64,000 nucleotides of DNA. Source: Mesorhizobium loti (GTDB lineage: Bacteria > Pseudomonadota > Alphaproteobacteria > Rhizobiales > Rhizobiaceae). The position numbers were made by a program, and so were the translations under genes. Of this stretch, positions 41,375-50,638 are shown piece by piece. Numbering within the stretch: the stretch's first letter is position 1; every line of letters starts with the position of its first letter. The notes beneath the pieces were generated by a model. The model saw only the letters and a program-made list of their open reading frames with translations. It made no database searches and was not told the DNA's origin. The stretch lies in the NCBI RefSeq assembly GCF_002858745.1, contig NZ_PJRO01000012.1, forward strand, positions 124,001 through 188,000, written 5' to 3'.

Positions 41375-41748
41375 TCGTATCCAGCCCCTTTTCAGGCAGC
41401 ACGCGCCCTCATTTCGGACGCGCAGGCAGTCGCTGGATCGGGACGAAATTCGTTACCCGGCTCAGCTCTTCCGCCCGAAATACGCCTTTGCAGAGCCGGC
41501 CGCAATGTACAGCCGGCGCACAAGAGCTTGGACCAGATGCTGCGAAGTCGCTCGCCGCAACCGTTATCGAGATGAGATAACAGCCGATCTCGGGATCGGT
41601 GACAGCGTAACCCCTCGAGGGCGAAACCCGAGCTCCGTCAAAAGAACGGCCGGCTATCTGCCCGTGTCCTCACAGCTCACGGGGAGCACACTTCCGGATG
41701 AGTGCGGATGCGCCTCGGTCAATCTCTGAGACGCCGGTGCGATATATC
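41375..41748. other. Intergenic region with one possible tiny ORF
   Basis: 374 bp between two minus-strand genes. The only coding-like stretch is on the minus strand, 41560 to 41462, TTG start: 32 codons ending LVRRLYIAAGSAKAYFGRKS. It has no clear ribosome site. No strong promoter or terminator is seen. Confidence 0.35.
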
Positions 41749-42813
41749 TCAGTGCAGAACCAGCACGTCGCCGGAGGAGAAGGAAATCTCCGCCTTGTCG
41801 CCGACATTCGGCGGCGGCGTCGAGGAGTTGTTGAAGGTGTCAAGCGAGATCTTCGAACCGCCGATGCCGACCCTGACACGGATCACCGAACCCAGGAAAT
41901 GCACATCGGCGATTTCACCGGACAGCGTCGCGTCGTGGCCAGGACGGGGTCCGAGAGCGATCGCTTCAGGGCGCAGCGCCAGCGAAAGAGTGTCGCCGGT
42001 CTTCGAACCATTTAGCTTGCCTTTAAGACCGATTTCCTCGGCATTGATCCGCACACGGCCCGAACCGGCATCGCTGACCACACCCTCCAGCACGTTGAGC
42101 GTACCGACGAAATTGGCGACGAATTTGGTAGCCGGACGATTGTAGATTTCGAACGGCGCGCCGACCTGCTCAGCCTTGCCGCCATACATCACCGCAATGC
42201 GGTCGGAAATGGACAGTGCCTCTTCCTGATCGTGCGTGACGAAGATGGTGGTGATGCCGAGCTCCTTCTGGATGGCGCGAATCTCGTCACGCAGCGACAC
42301 GCGCACCTTGGCATCCAGTGCCGACAGCGGCTCGTCGAGCAAGAGCAACTTCGGCTTCGGCGCCAAGGCGCGGGCCAGCGCCACACGCTGCTGCTGGCCG
42401 CCGGAAAGCTGGTAGGGATAACGATCGCCCATTTGCGGCAGCTTGATCAGCTCAAGCATCTCGGCCACGCGCCGGTCGCTCTCTGCCTTAGCCACGCCAG
42501 CGACCTTAAGGCCGAAGGCGACGTTCTGAGCCACGGTCAGGTTCGGGAACAGTGCATAGGCTTGGAACACCATGCCGACATTGCGCTGGTTCGGTTTCAG
42601 CCGGGTGACATCCTTGCCCCCAACGATAATCGAGCCGGCGGTCGGTTCCTCGAAGCCGGCAACCATGCGCAGCACCGTCGTCTTGCCGCAGCCCGAGGGC
42701 CCGAGGAAAGAGACGAATTCGCCGCGCTCGATATCGAGGTTGAAGTCCTCGACCACGGTGGTGGGGCCGAAGGCTTTCTTCACATGCTGGATCGAAAGGA
42801 AAGGATCGGCCAT
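41749..42813 (-). CDS. ABC transporter ATP-binding protein (PotA/FbpC-like)
   Basis: 354 aa. Walker A LGPSGCGKTTVLRMVAGFEEPTAGSI, Q-loop MVFQAYALFPNLTV, signature LSGGQQQRVALARALAP, Walker B LLLLDEPLSALDAKVR, switch THDQEEALSISDRIAVM, then a TOBE domain near the end (ALRPEAIALGP). This is the ATPase class that serves polyamine, iron, thiamine and 2-aminoethylphosphonate importers. Last gene of the minus-strand operon SBP-permease-permease-ATPase; 20 bp separate it from the preceding permease gene. Confidence 0.92.
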   Translation of the reverse strand: MADPFLSIQHVKKAFGPTTVVEDFNLDIERGEFVSFLGPSGCGKTTVLRMVAGFEEPTAGSIIVGGKDVTRLKPNQRNVGMVFQAYALFPNLTVAQNVAFGLKVAGVAKAESDRRVAEMLELIKLPQMGDRYPYQLSGGQQQRVALARALAPKPKLLLLDEPLSALDAKVRVSLRDEIRAIQKELGITTIFVTHDQEEALSISDRIAVMYGGKAEQVGAPFEIYNRPATKFVANFVGTLNVLEGVVSDAGSGRVRINAEEIGLKGKLNGSKTGDTLSLALRPEAIALGPRPGHDATLSGEIADVHFLGSVIRVRVGIGGSKISLDTFNNSSTPPPNVGDKAEISFSSGDVLVLH

Positions 42814-42833
42814 GGGCTGGACTTTCTAAGGGC

Positions 42834-43634
42834 TCAGTTCGGGCGGTTCGCCGATTTCGGCGCGAAACGGGAAAGCACCTGGATGACGGACATGCAGCCC
42901 CAGGTGATGACGAAGGCGATGATGGCGAGCGCCGCCGGCTCATAGGCACGGTTGGCGCCGATATTCTGCAGATACGGGCCGAAAGCGGGGCGATTCAGCA
43001 GGCTCGCAATGGTGAATTCGCCGATGACGATAGCAAACGTCAGGAACGCGCCCGACAACACGGCAATCAGCACGTTAGGCAGGATGACGCGGCTGATGAT
43101 GGTGGTCCAGCCGGCGCCAAGGATCTGCGCGGCCTCGGTCAAGGTGCGCACATCGATGGTTCTGAGGCCTGTGTCGACGGCGCGGTACATGTAAGGCAGC
43201 GCCAATGTCGCGTAGCCGATGACCAGCAGCGCATTGGTACCCATGTCGCTCGACAGGAACGGCAGCGGCGAATTCGAGCCATACATGCGGATGTAGCCGA
43301 AGACGATAACGATGGCCGGGATGACGAGAGGCAGCAGCGTCACGAATTCGACCACCGGGCGAAGCTGCGGCAGGCGCAGCCTAATCCAGTAGGCAGTGGG
43401 CACCACCAGCAACACGCCAAGAATGATGGTGAACACAGCAGCCACCACAGAGAAGGTGAAGCTTTCCTGGAAGCGCGGGTCGCCCAGCACGACCCTGTAG
43501 GCCTCGAATGAATATTCGCCGCGCTTCATGCGCATGGAAAACTCCATGGTCGCGATCAGCGGAATGAAGAAATAGGCGGCGCCCAGAATGAAGGTGACCC
43601 AGGCCCAGAACTTGCCCGATTTCATTTCAGCCAC
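42834..43634 (-). CDS. ABC transporter permease 2 (PotC-like)
   Basis: 266 aa, six membrane segments. EAA loop LTEAAQILGAGWTTIISRVILPNVLIAVLSG (about 165-195). Starts MAEMKSGKFWAWVTFILGAAYFFIPLIATMEFSM. Overlaps the end of the other permease gene by 13 bases, so the two are read together. Forms the inner-membrane channel with its partner. Confidence 0.9.
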   Translation of the reverse strand: MAEMKSGKFWAWVTFILGAAYFFIPLIATMEFSMRMKRGEYSFEAYRVVLGDPRFQESFTFSVVAAVFTIILGVLLVVPTAYWIRLRLPQLRPVVEFVTLLPLVIPAIVIVFGYIRMYGSNSPLPFLSSDMGTNALLVIGYATLALPYMYRAVDTGLRTIDVRTLTEAAQILGAGWTTIISRVILPNVLIAVLSGAFLTFAIVIGEFTIASLLNRPAFGPYLQNIGANRAYEPAALAIIAFVITWGCMSVIQVLSRFAPKSANRPN

Positions 43635-44533
43635 CTTTCCGAACGGGTCCGGAACCAGATGTAGAAGATATTGGCGAGCCCGGTGATGAAGATCATGCCG
43701 AAGGCGATGGCATAGCCCAGATTGGCATTGTGCAGCACGTCACCGCGGATCTGCGCATAGAGTACGATGGGCACGATGTTGAGTGACGATCCGGTCAGTG
43801 CATAGGCGGTGGCGATCGCTCCGAAGGAATTGGCAAAGAGCAGGATGACCGTGCCGAGGAAGCTCGGCCAGATCACCGGGATGACGACCATGCGCCAGTA
43901 TTGCCATTGGGTGGCGCCGAGCGTGGCGGCGGCCTCGCCCCATTCCTTCCTGATGCCATCAATGGCCGGCGTGATGATGACGACCATCAGCGGAATCTGG
44001 AAATAAAGATAGGTAAGCGTCAGCCCCCAGAAGGAGAGCACGTTGAAGCCGTACTGGTAGAGGTCGACGCCGACCGAACGCAGAAGCACGGTGACAAGGC
44101 CGAGCCGACCGAGCGTCGCAAGAAAGGCGAAAGCCAACGGCACACCGGCGAATTGTGAGGCGACACCAGAGAAGGTAAGCGTCGCGGAACGGGTCCAATT
44201 GGGCAGACCACCGCGCACAATCGCGATGGCGATTGCCAAACCGATGAAAGCCCCAAGAAGTGATGACGCGACAGAGACCTTGATCGAGATCCAGTAGGCA
44301 GCGCGGATCGTCGGCTGTGCGAGCTCGACAATGTTTTCCAGTGTGAAGGCGCCATCGACGTTCTGAAATGCGCCGAGGATCAGATACAGTGTCGGCAGGA
44401 TCAGGAACATCAGCGCGAAGATGATGAACGGCGCCACGCCCAGCCATTGCGTCGGCAATCGCATCGCGCTCGCCTGCGCCGGCGGTAGGGTTTTCCCGGC
44501 AGCCGCCGGTCCCGAAAGGCTGATATCAGTCAT
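43622..44533 (-). CDS. ABC transporter permease 1 (PotB-like)
   Basis: 303 aa. MTDISLSGPAAAGKTLPPAQAS precedes the first segment (WLGVAPFIIFALMFLILPTLYLI), then FQNVDGAFTLENIVELAQPTIRAAYWISIKVS, and the EAA loop EWGEAAATLGATQWQYWRMVVIPVIWPSFLGT (about 210-242). Type-I importer permease of the spermidine/iron/phosphonate class. It follows the binding-protein gene by 64 bp. Confidence 0.9.
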   Translation of the reverse strand: MTDISLSGPAAAGKTLPPAQASAMRLPTQWLGVAPFIIFALMFLILPTLYLILGAFQNVDGAFTLENIVELAQPTIRAAYWISIKVSVASSLLGAFIGLAIAIAIVRGGLPNWTRSATLTFSGVASQFAGVPLAFAFLATLGRLGLVTVLLRSVGVDLYQYGFNVLSFWGLTLTYLYFQIPLMVVIITPAIDGIRKEWGEAAATLGATQWQYWRMVVIPVIWPSFLGTVILLFANSFGAIATAYALTGSSLNIVPIVLYAQIRGDVLHNANLGYAIAFGMIFITGLANIFYIWFRTRSERWLK

Positions 44534-44597
44534 GCCGGCCTGTCTTTTCTAAAGAAGAATCCGGGCGGCGCGAGGCCACCCGGATGATATCAGCACC

Positions 44598-45704
44598 CTA
44601 CTTGACGTTGGCGCCAACCGCCGCGTCCCAGCTCTTGGTGATCACTTCCTTGGCTGCGCCCTGCTCGTCCAGCGTCGGGAACACGGCCTTTTCATAGGCA
44701 GCAGCCGGCGGCAGCTTGTCGAGCAGATCCTGCGGAACCTTGCCGTTCTTGGCGAGGTCGTTGAAGCGGATCGGATGGCAATAGCCCTTCAGCCAGCCGA
44801 TCTGGCCTTCGTCGGAATAGAGGTGTTCCATCCAGAGCTTGGCAGCGTTCGGATGCGGCGCGTAGGCGCTGATCGCCTGCACGTAGACACCGGCGACAAC
44901 GCCCTTGGCCGGGATGACGATCTCGGTCGGCGGGTTACCGTTTAGCGTGTCGCGGCCGGACAGGTTGTTGTAATCCCAGTTGATCAGGATCGGCGTCTGG
45001 CCCTGGGCCAGCGTCGCCGGCTTGCCGATGACCGGAACGAAATTGCCGGCACCGTTGAGCTTCTTGAAGAACTCGAGGCCTGCTTCGCCAGCGGCCTTGC
45101 CAGCAGCGGCGCCGGAGGCGAGACCAGCGGCATGGACAGCCTGGATCGCCTGGTTGGACGCGCGCGGGTCACCGGCCAGTGCGACCGAGTTGGCGTATTC
45201 CGGCTTCAGCAGATCATCCCAGTCGGCCGGAATGTTCTTGACCAGATCCTTGTTCACCATGAACGACAGCACGCCGTAATAGTCGCCGTACCAGAAGCCC
45301 TCGGCGTCCTTGGCGCTGTCGGGGATCGAGTCCCAGGTCGAGACCTTGTACGGCTGGATCAGGCCGTCCTTCTTGGCCGACGGACCGAAGGAAAGGCCAA
45401 CGTCGATGACATCAGGCGCCTGCGGGCCCTTGTTGTCCTTGTTGGCCTTGATCGCCTCGATCTCATCGCCCGAGCCGGCGTCGGGGTTGAGTTCGTTGAC
45501 CTTGATTTCCGGATACTTCGCCTTGAAGGCGTCGATGACAGCGCCGTAACCACACCAGTCGTGCGGCAGCGCGATCGTAGTAAGCTGACCTTCGGCCTTG
45601 GCCGCGGCAACGAGCTCAGCTGAAGGCTCGGCCGACGAGATCGCCGTCGTGACCATCAGGGCCACTGCCGTAAGGGAAAGCACTTTTCCCGTGAATCTGA
45701 ACAT
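44598..45704 (-). CDS. ABC transporter substrate-binding protein (spermidine/phosphonate/iron class)
   Basis: 368 aa from the ATG at 45704, with GGAGAGA upstream; an ATG at 45743 would precede this site. Signal peptide MFRFTGKVLSLTAVALMVTTAISSA. The mature protein begins PSAELVAAAKAEGQLTTIALPHDWCGYGAVIDAFKAKYPEI and has PDVIDVGLSFG, WYGDYYGVLSFMVNKDLVKNIPADWDDLLKPEY and ILINWDYNNLSGRDTL. It is of the class II (PotD/FbpA/PhnS) binding-protein fold. Lacking the clear acidic diamine pocket I could check, its ligand is open. Begins the operon down to 41749. Confidence 0.87.
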   Translation of the reverse strand: MFRFTGKVLSLTAVALMVTTAISSAEPSAELVAAAKAEGQLTTIALPHDWCGYGAVIDAFKAKYPEIKVNELNPDAGSGDEIEAIKANKDNKGPQAPDVIDVGLSFGPSAKKDGLIQPYKVSTWDSIPDSAKDAEGFWYGDYYGVLSFMVNKDLVKNIPADWDDLLKPEYANSVALAGDPRASNQAIQAVHAAGLASGAAAGKAAGEAGLEFFKKLNGAGNFVPVIGKPATLAQGQTPILINWDYNNLSGRDTLNGNPPTEIVIPAKGVVAGVYVQAISAYAPHPNAAKLWMEHLYSDEGQIGWLKGYCHPIRFNDLAKNGKVPQDLLDKLPPAAAYEKAVFPTLDEQGAAKEVITKSWDAAVGANVK

Positions 45705-45809
45705 TTGTCTCTCCGTTGAACTGCGCCGTGGGACGCCAGCCACTGGCTGGTATCCTCGATATATGACAGTCCGATGAAGGCGGACCGCCCCCGCGCCCCG
45801 AAGGGCTGG

Positions 45810-45876
45810 AAAAAGTTAACTACAACTGCCGGACACCCGCAATCGGGTGCCCAATCATTTTCCGGCTAAACTTTTT
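45810..45876. repeat. Three-tier nested inverted repeat
   Basis: Three arm pairs share one centre: AAAAAGTT (45810-45817) with AACTTTTT (45869-45876); GCCGG (45828-45832) with CCGGC (45862-45866); CACCCG (45834-45839) with CGGGTG (45844-45849). It lies in the 260-bp gap between the alcohol dehydrogenase stop and the binding-protein start, both minus strand. It could end the upstream transcript or be a leader structure or operator of the ABC operon. Confidence 0.6.
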
Positions 45877-45964
45877 GGCGCCTCCTCCCAGCCCTTTCGT
45901 TCCCCTTGCTTTTCTTATTTTTCGCAAGTCTTCGAAAGACAGTCGCACCTGCCTCGCGCGTCTC

Positions 45965-47137
45965 TTATACCGTTCCCGACAAAGAGTTTTCCAGCAGCGA
46001 CAGTGCCGCCTTCTTAGTCAGCTTAACAGGATTGCCGCCCGCGGTCGGATCGACGATCGCCATGTCGGCAATCAAAGCCTTGCGCTTCTTGTCCATGTCG
46101 AGGCCCTTGATGAGGCCGCCGAGCGTATGCGGAACCTTCAATTCCTTGCGCAGTTTGATGATGGCCTTGGCGAAGCCGTCGAAGCCGCCCTTGATGCTGC
46201 AATAAGCAGCCAGGCGCTCGATCTTGCCCTCGATGACGTCACGATTGAAGGCCAGCACATAAGGCATGAAGACGGCATTGGTCATGCCGTGATGGGTGTC
46301 GTAGAGCGCACCGATCGGATGCGACAGCGAATGGATTGCGCCGAGGCCTTTCTGGAAGGCGGTAGCGCCCATCGCGGCGGCACTCATCATGTGCGCACGG
46401 GCGGTCAGGTCCTTGCCGTTGGCATAGGCCTTGGGCAGGTTCTCGAACACTAGTCGCACGCCTTCCACCGCGATGCCGTCAGCCATCGGATGATAGCCCG
46501 GTGCACAATAGGCCTCCAGGCAATGGGCGAGCGCGTCCATACCTGTACCCGCCGTGATGAAGGCAGGCATGCCGACCGACAGCGCGGGATCGGCAATGAC
46601 AATGCCCGGCAGCATCTTCGGGTGGAAGATCACCTTCTTGGTGTGGCTCTCTTCGTGCGTGATGACGCCGGCGCGACCGACTTCCGAGCCCGTACCGGCG
46701 GTGGTCGGCACGGCAACGATCGGCACGATCGCGTCGGAGTTCGCGCGCGACCACCAGTCGCCGATATCCTCGAAGTCCCAGACCGGACGGCTCTGGCCGG
46801 CCTGGAAAGCAATCAACTTGCCGAGATCGAGTGCCGAGCCACCGCCGAAGGCGATGACGCCATCATGCTTGCCTTTCTTGAAGGCGGCGATGCCGGCGGT
46901 GAGATTGGACTCGATCGGGTTGGGCTTCACTTCCGAGAACACGCCGTAGGGGACCTTGGCTTCGTCGAGGATCTTCAGCGTAGAGGCCACCACCGGCAAT
47001 TTGGCGAGACCCGGATCGGTGACGAACAGCGGCTTCTTGATGCCGGTCGCAACCAGCGCGTCTGGCAGTTCCGAGATGCGGCCGGCGCCGAAACGCACGG
47101 TGGTCGGGTAATTCCATTTCGAGACGAGTTTGGACAT
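45965..47137 (-). CDS. Iron-containing (type III) alcohol dehydrogenase
   Basis: 390 aa. NAD(P)-linked oxidation of a primary alcohol or the reverse. The nucleotide site is GVIAFGGGSALDLGKLIAF (about residues 92-110) and VAVPTTAGTGSEVGRAGVI. The metal ligands are Asp and His in ITAGTGMDALAHCLEAY and His residues in IHSLSHPIGALYDTHHGMTNA. Length is normal. It lies 24 bp after the DUF2569 gene at the end of a run with an aldehyde dehydrogenase and a glutamine-synthetase-like gene, so an amino alcohol or gamma-glutamyl derivative is a reasonable substrate guess. Confidence 0.92.
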   Translation of the reverse strand: MSKLVSKWNYPTTVRFGAGRISELPDALVATGIKKPLFVTDPGLAKLPVVASTLKILDEAKVPYGVFSEVKPNPIESNLTAGIAAFKKGKHDGVIAFGGGSALDLGKLIAFQAGQSRPVWDFEDIGDWWSRANSDAIVPIVAVPTTAGTGSEVGRAGVITHEESHTKKVIFHPKMLPGIVIADPALSVGMPAFITAGTGMDALAHCLEAYCAPGYHPMADGIAVEGVRLVFENLPKAYANGKDLTARAHMMSAAAMGATAFQKGLGAIHSLSHPIGALYDTHHGMTNAVFMPYVLAFNRDVIEGKIERLAAYCSIKGGFDGFAKAIIKLRKELKVPHTLGGLIKGLDMDKKRKALIADMAIVDPTAGGNPVKLTKKAALSLLENSLSGTV

Positions 47138-47161
47138 GTGTTGTTTGCCTGTTGGATGAAT

Positions 47162-47686
47162 TCAATTGGTGAACGTGTTGGCGACGCGTCGCGAGAGCCT
47201 GATGTACGGTATCCAGATCACCGAAAAGACCACGCTACGCAGGAGTTCCGTTGTCGTTTGCGCGTCCAGCAACGGCTGATTGGTTGCCACCAGGACATCG
47301 CCGAAAAAGACCTGTGTCGCGATCAGATCGAGGACGATGAAAGCGAGGCCTCCGGCAGCCCATATGACGAACAAGCGTTGAAAGGAGGCACTCCGTCGAA
47401 AGAGCAGCACAAGAAGGATAATGGGCAGCACAAGCAGGACAATGATGTTGCCGACAAACTCCAGCACGAGGAAGGCCGACAGACCGCCTGTGAGGTGCTG
47501 CATCGACGCGAGCAGCTCTCCATAACCCGCAAGATGGAACACAGCGCGCAGCGGTGTTACCACCAGTCCGATGATCGGCAGGATCAGCCAACCGCCCAGA
47601 CCGACAGGACCGTCCGGGAAAGGATGGTTCACATCCGCCCGGGAAGTCCCGACGATCAGGTTCGGATTTGGCCCGTCTTGGCTCAT
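47162..47686 (-). CDS. DUF2569 membrane protein
   Basis: 174 aa, four hydrophobic segments. The family signatures are at both ends: PVGLGGWLILPIIGLVVTPLR (about residues 27-47) and VVFSVIWIPYIRLSRRVANTF (C-terminal). The function of DUF2569 is unknown. Its ATG overlaps the aldehyde dehydrogenase stop by four bases and it is followed after 24 bp by the alcohol dehydrogenase, so it is part of the operon; an accessory role in transport or membrane anchoring is possible but not shown. Confidence 0.8.
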   Translation of the reverse strand: MSQDGPNPNLIVGTSRADVNHPFPDGPVGLGGWLILPIIGLVVTPLRAVFHLAGYGELLASMQHLTGGLSAFLVLEFVGNIIVLLVLPIILLVLLFRRSASFQRLFVIWAAGGLAFIVLDLIATQVFFGDVLVATNQPLLDAQTTTELLRSVVFSVIWIPYIRLSRRVANTFTN

Positions 47687-49071
47687 ACTTTCTCGCGCAA
47701 ATGATAACTCTTCGGCCGGGTCAGGTTGTCATAGCCGATCTGTGACAGCGCCGCGCCCTTGCCGGTATCCTTGACACCAGTCCAGACCAGCGCCGGATCG
47801 AGATAGTCGCAGCGGTTCATGAACACGGTGCCGGTTTCAACGCGATCGCCGATGGCGATGGCGCGGTCGGTGTCGGCCGTCCAGACCGATGCCGTCAGCC
47901 CGTAGGGACTGTCGTTCATCAGCGCGATCGCCTCCTCGTCGTTGCGCACCTTCATGATGCCAACGATCGGGCCGAAGCTTTCCTCGCGCATCACGCTCAT
48001 CTGGTGATCGACGTTTGTCAGCACCTCTGCCGGCAGATAGGGCGAACCGGCCTTGTCCGCAGCATCCTTGGTGTTCATGTGCGCGGTGGCACCCTTGCGC
48101 AGCGCCTCGGCCTTCTGCTCACGGATAAAGTCGGCAAAACGCGCCTGCGCCATCGGCCCCATGGTGGTTGCCTGATCGAGCGGATTGCCGAGCATGTAGC
48201 TCTTGGTCTCTGCGATGAAACCTTCGACGAAATCGTCATAGACTTTCTCGTGCACGTAGACGCGCTCGATGCCGCAGCAGCACTGGCCGGAATTGAAGAA
48301 GGCGCCTTCGACAAGATTGGCCACTGCATGGTCGAGCTTGGCGTCGGGCAGCACATAGGCCGGGTCCTTGCCGCCGAGTTCGAGGCCGAGCGTCATGAAC
48401 GTGCCTGCAGCCGCTTTTTCGATGGCGCGCCCGCCAGCGACCGAACCTGTGAAGTTAACATGATCGATCTTGCCCGAGCCCAGCAATTTCTCGGTTTGAG
48501 CATGATTGAGGACGATGTTCTGGAAGACATATTTCGGCAGGCCGGCAGCTTCAAAAGCCTTGGCGAAGCGCTCGCCGACCAGCAGCGTCTGCGCGGCATG
48601 CTTGAGGATGACGGTGGAGCCGGCGATCAATGCCGGCACGATGGTGTTGACGGCGGTGAGATATGGGTAGTTCCACGGCGCGATCACCAAGACGACGCCG
48701 AGCGGGTCCTTCTTCACATAGCGGCGGAAGCCGTCCTTCGGGTTTGATGCGGGTACCGGCGCCAGCGCGCGCTCGGCGATCTCGACCATGTATTGCGTGC
48801 GTTCCCTGACGCCGCCGAATTCGCCGCCGTAACGCACCGGGCGTCCCATCTGCCAGGCCAGTTCCGGCACGATCTCGTCAGCCATGCCGACCAGCGCCTC
48901 CAGCATCTTCAGCATGTACTTGGCACGCTCCGCCACCGGCAGCCGTGCCCAGTCGGCCTGCGCGGTGCGGGCACGCTCCACGGCGGCACTGACGGCCTGG
49001 TCTGTGGCGACCGGCCGCTCGATATAGATCGAGCCATCGATGGGGGATGTGAGTTTGACCGTCTCGGTCAT
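47683..49071 (-). CDS. NAD(P)-dependent aldehyde dehydrogenase
   Basis: 462 aa. Catalytic Cys in EGAFFNSGQCCCGIERVYVHE, general-base Glu in LGLELGGKDPAYVLPD, N-terminal cofactor region VVLVIAPWNYPYLTAVNTIVPALIAG. Late blocks EESFGPIVGIMKV and NDSPYGLTASVWT are standard. The start at 49071 (MTETVKLTSPIDG) has AGGA seven bases upstream; an ATG at 49086 is possible. Comes 150 bp after the glutamine-synthetase-like gene. Related enzymes oxidise gamma-glutamyl-aminoaldehydes (PuuC) or betaine-type aldehydes. Confidence 0.92.
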   Translation of the reverse strand: MTETVKLTSPIDGSIYIERPVATDQAVSAAVERARTAQADWARLPVAERAKYMLKMLEALVGMADEIVPELAWQMGRPVRYGGEFGGVRERTQYMVEIAERALAPVPASNPKDGFRRYVKKDPLGVVLVIAPWNYPYLTAVNTIVPALIAGSTVILKHAAQTLLVGERFAKAFEAAGLPKYVFQNIVLNHAQTEKLLGSGKIDHVNFTGSVAGGRAIEKAAAGTFMTLGLELGGKDPAYVLPDAKLDHAVANLVEGAFFNSGQCCCGIERVYVHEKVYDDFVEGFIAETKSYMLGNPLDQATTMGPMAQARFADFIREQKAEALRKGATAHMNTKDAADKAGSPYLPAEVLTNVDHQMSVMREESFGPIVGIMKVRNDEEAIALMNDSPYGLTASVWTADTDRAIAIGDRVETGTVFMNRCDYLDPALVWTGVKDTGKGAALSQIGYDNLTRPKSYHLREKV

Positions 49072-49221
49072 GTCGATGTCCTTCATATCAAAATGTCCGC
49101 CGCTTCCTGAAGATGCCAGCGAACGGGATAAGCCGAGCAGCGTCTAAACGAAATGCCTCTCGTCAAACAGCCCTGCCCGGCCCATGCGGATCGCCTCTCC
49201 GTCGCCGGAAAGGAACAGCTC

Positions 49222-50592
49222 TCAATACCGTTCGAAGCCGCGGTGCAGTTCCCAATCGGTGATACGGCGGTCATATTCGAACTGCTCCCAGCGGGCAGTA
49301 TGCACATAGTGCTCGATCACCTCCTCGCCGAACGCCGTCTTCAGCATTTTCGACTTGGCCATGGTTTCGGTCGCTTCGCGCAGGGTCTTCGGAATCTCCG
49401 GCAGGCGCGAGGCCTGATAGGCATCACCGACGAACGGCTTCTGCAGCTCCAGCTTCTCATCGATACCAGCAAGGCCGGCCGCGATCAGCGCCGCGAAAGC
49501 CAGATAAGGATTGAGGTCGGCGCCCCCGATGCGGCACTCCATACGGATGCCCTTGGTGCCTTCGCCGCACAGGCGGAAGCCGGCGGTGCGGTTGTCTTCC
49601 GACCACATGATCTTGGTCGGCGCGAAGGTGCCGGACTGGAAGCGCTTGTAGGAATTGATGTAAGGCGCCAGGAACCAGGTGAATTCCTTGGCATATTTGA
49701 GCTGACCGGCCGACCAGGCCTGGCCGAGCGCCGATAGCGTCCACGGGCCCTTCTTGTCGTAGAACAGCGGTGTCTTGCCGTCCGCGCTCCACAGCGAATT
49801 GTGGATGTGGCTGGAATTGCCGGCCAGGCCGTAATTATACTTGGCCATGAAGGTGATCGCCTTGCCTTCGGAATCGGCGATCTCCTTGGCGCCGTTCTTC
49901 AGGATGACGTGACGGTCGGCCATCTCCAGCGCTTCGGCATAGCGCACATTGATCTCTTCCTGGCCCGGTCCCCATTCGCCCTTGGAGTTCTCGATTGGAA
50001 TACCGGCGGCCTGCATTTCGTTGCGCAGGCGGCGCATGATGCCTTCTTCCTTGGTCGTGATGCCGATCTGGTAGTCGCCGATATAGGGCGACGCCGTGTC
50101 GATACCTTGCCAATGCTTCTTGCGGGCAGCGTCGTAGGTTTCGCTGAACAGATAGAACTCAAGCTCGGAAGCGAAATAGCCAATATAGCCACGATCCGTC
50201 AGCCGCTTCACCTGCTTACGCAGGATGGCGCGCGGTGAATGGGCAAGGTCTTCATGGCTGTGGTGATCGAGCAGGTCGCACAGGACCAGCGCAGTTTTCT
50301 CAAGCCACGGTATCTGCCTCAGCGTCGCCAGATCCGGCTTCATGACGAAGTCGCCATAACCCTTCGACCAGCTCGCCGCCTTGTAACCGGGCACAGGCTC
50401 CATATCGATGTCGTCCGCCAGCAGATAGTTGCAGCCATGCGTCTCGTCATGCGCGGAATCGACGAAATACTGCGCCAGGAAACGCTTGCCGACGAGGCGG
50501 CCCTGCATGTCGACGGCGCAGGCGAGAACGGTATCGATCTCCCCGGCCTGAACCGTCTTCTTCAACTGATCGAACGAAAGGTTGCCTGCCAT
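49222..50592 (-). CDS. Glutamine-synthetase-like gamma-glutamyl ligase (PuuA/GlnA4 type)
   Basis: 456 aa. ATP-dependent joining of glutamate to an amine. N-domain LACAVDMQGRLVGKRFLAQYFV, catalytic-domain FASELEFYLFSETYDAA, GEWGPGQEEINVRYAEALEMADRHVILKNGAKEIA, MAKYNYGLAGNSSHIHNSL, IMWSEDNRTAGFRLCGEG and RIGGADLNPYLAFAALIAAGL. It groups by these blocks with the GS-III-like/PuuA relatives that gamma-glutamylate putrescine, ethanolamine or alkylamines, not with GlnA of ammonium assimilation. The start at 50592 (MAGNLSFDQLKKTV) is preferred; an in-frame ATG at 50694 would run through a strong hairpin. Lies between an amine/amino-acid permease and an aldehyde dehydrogenase gene. Confidence 0.88.
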   Translation of the reverse strand: MAGNLSFDQLKKTVQAGEIDTVLACAVDMQGRLVGKRFLAQYFVDSAHDETHGCNYLLADDIDMEPVPGYKAASWSKGYGDFVMKPDLATLRQIPWLEKTALVLCDLLDHHSHEDLAHSPRAILRKQVKRLTDRGYIGYFASELEFYLFSETYDAARKKHWQGIDTASPYIGDYQIGITTKEEGIMRRLRNEMQAAGIPIENSKGEWGPGQEEINVRYAEALEMADRHVILKNGAKEIADSEGKAITFMAKYNYGLAGNSSHIHNSLWSADGKTPLFYDKKGPWTLSALGQAWSAGQLKYAKEFTWFLAPYINSYKRFQSGTFAPTKIMWSEDNRTAGFRLCGEGTKGIRMECRIGGADLNPYLAFAALIAAGLAGIDEKLELQKPFVGDAYQASRLPEIPKTLREATETMAKSKMLKTAFGEEVIEHYVHTARWEQFEYDRRITDWELHRGFERY

Positions 50593-50638
50593 TCTTAGAG
50601 CACTCCGGCTTTCATTTTTTTGGAAAGGATCTTGCGAA

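Noticed and set aside
49222..50592. Housekeeping glutamine synthetase (glnA)
   Set aside because: It lacks a glnB neighbour and its blocks fit PuuA/GlnA4-type ligases; the amine permease and dehydrogenase context also disagrees.
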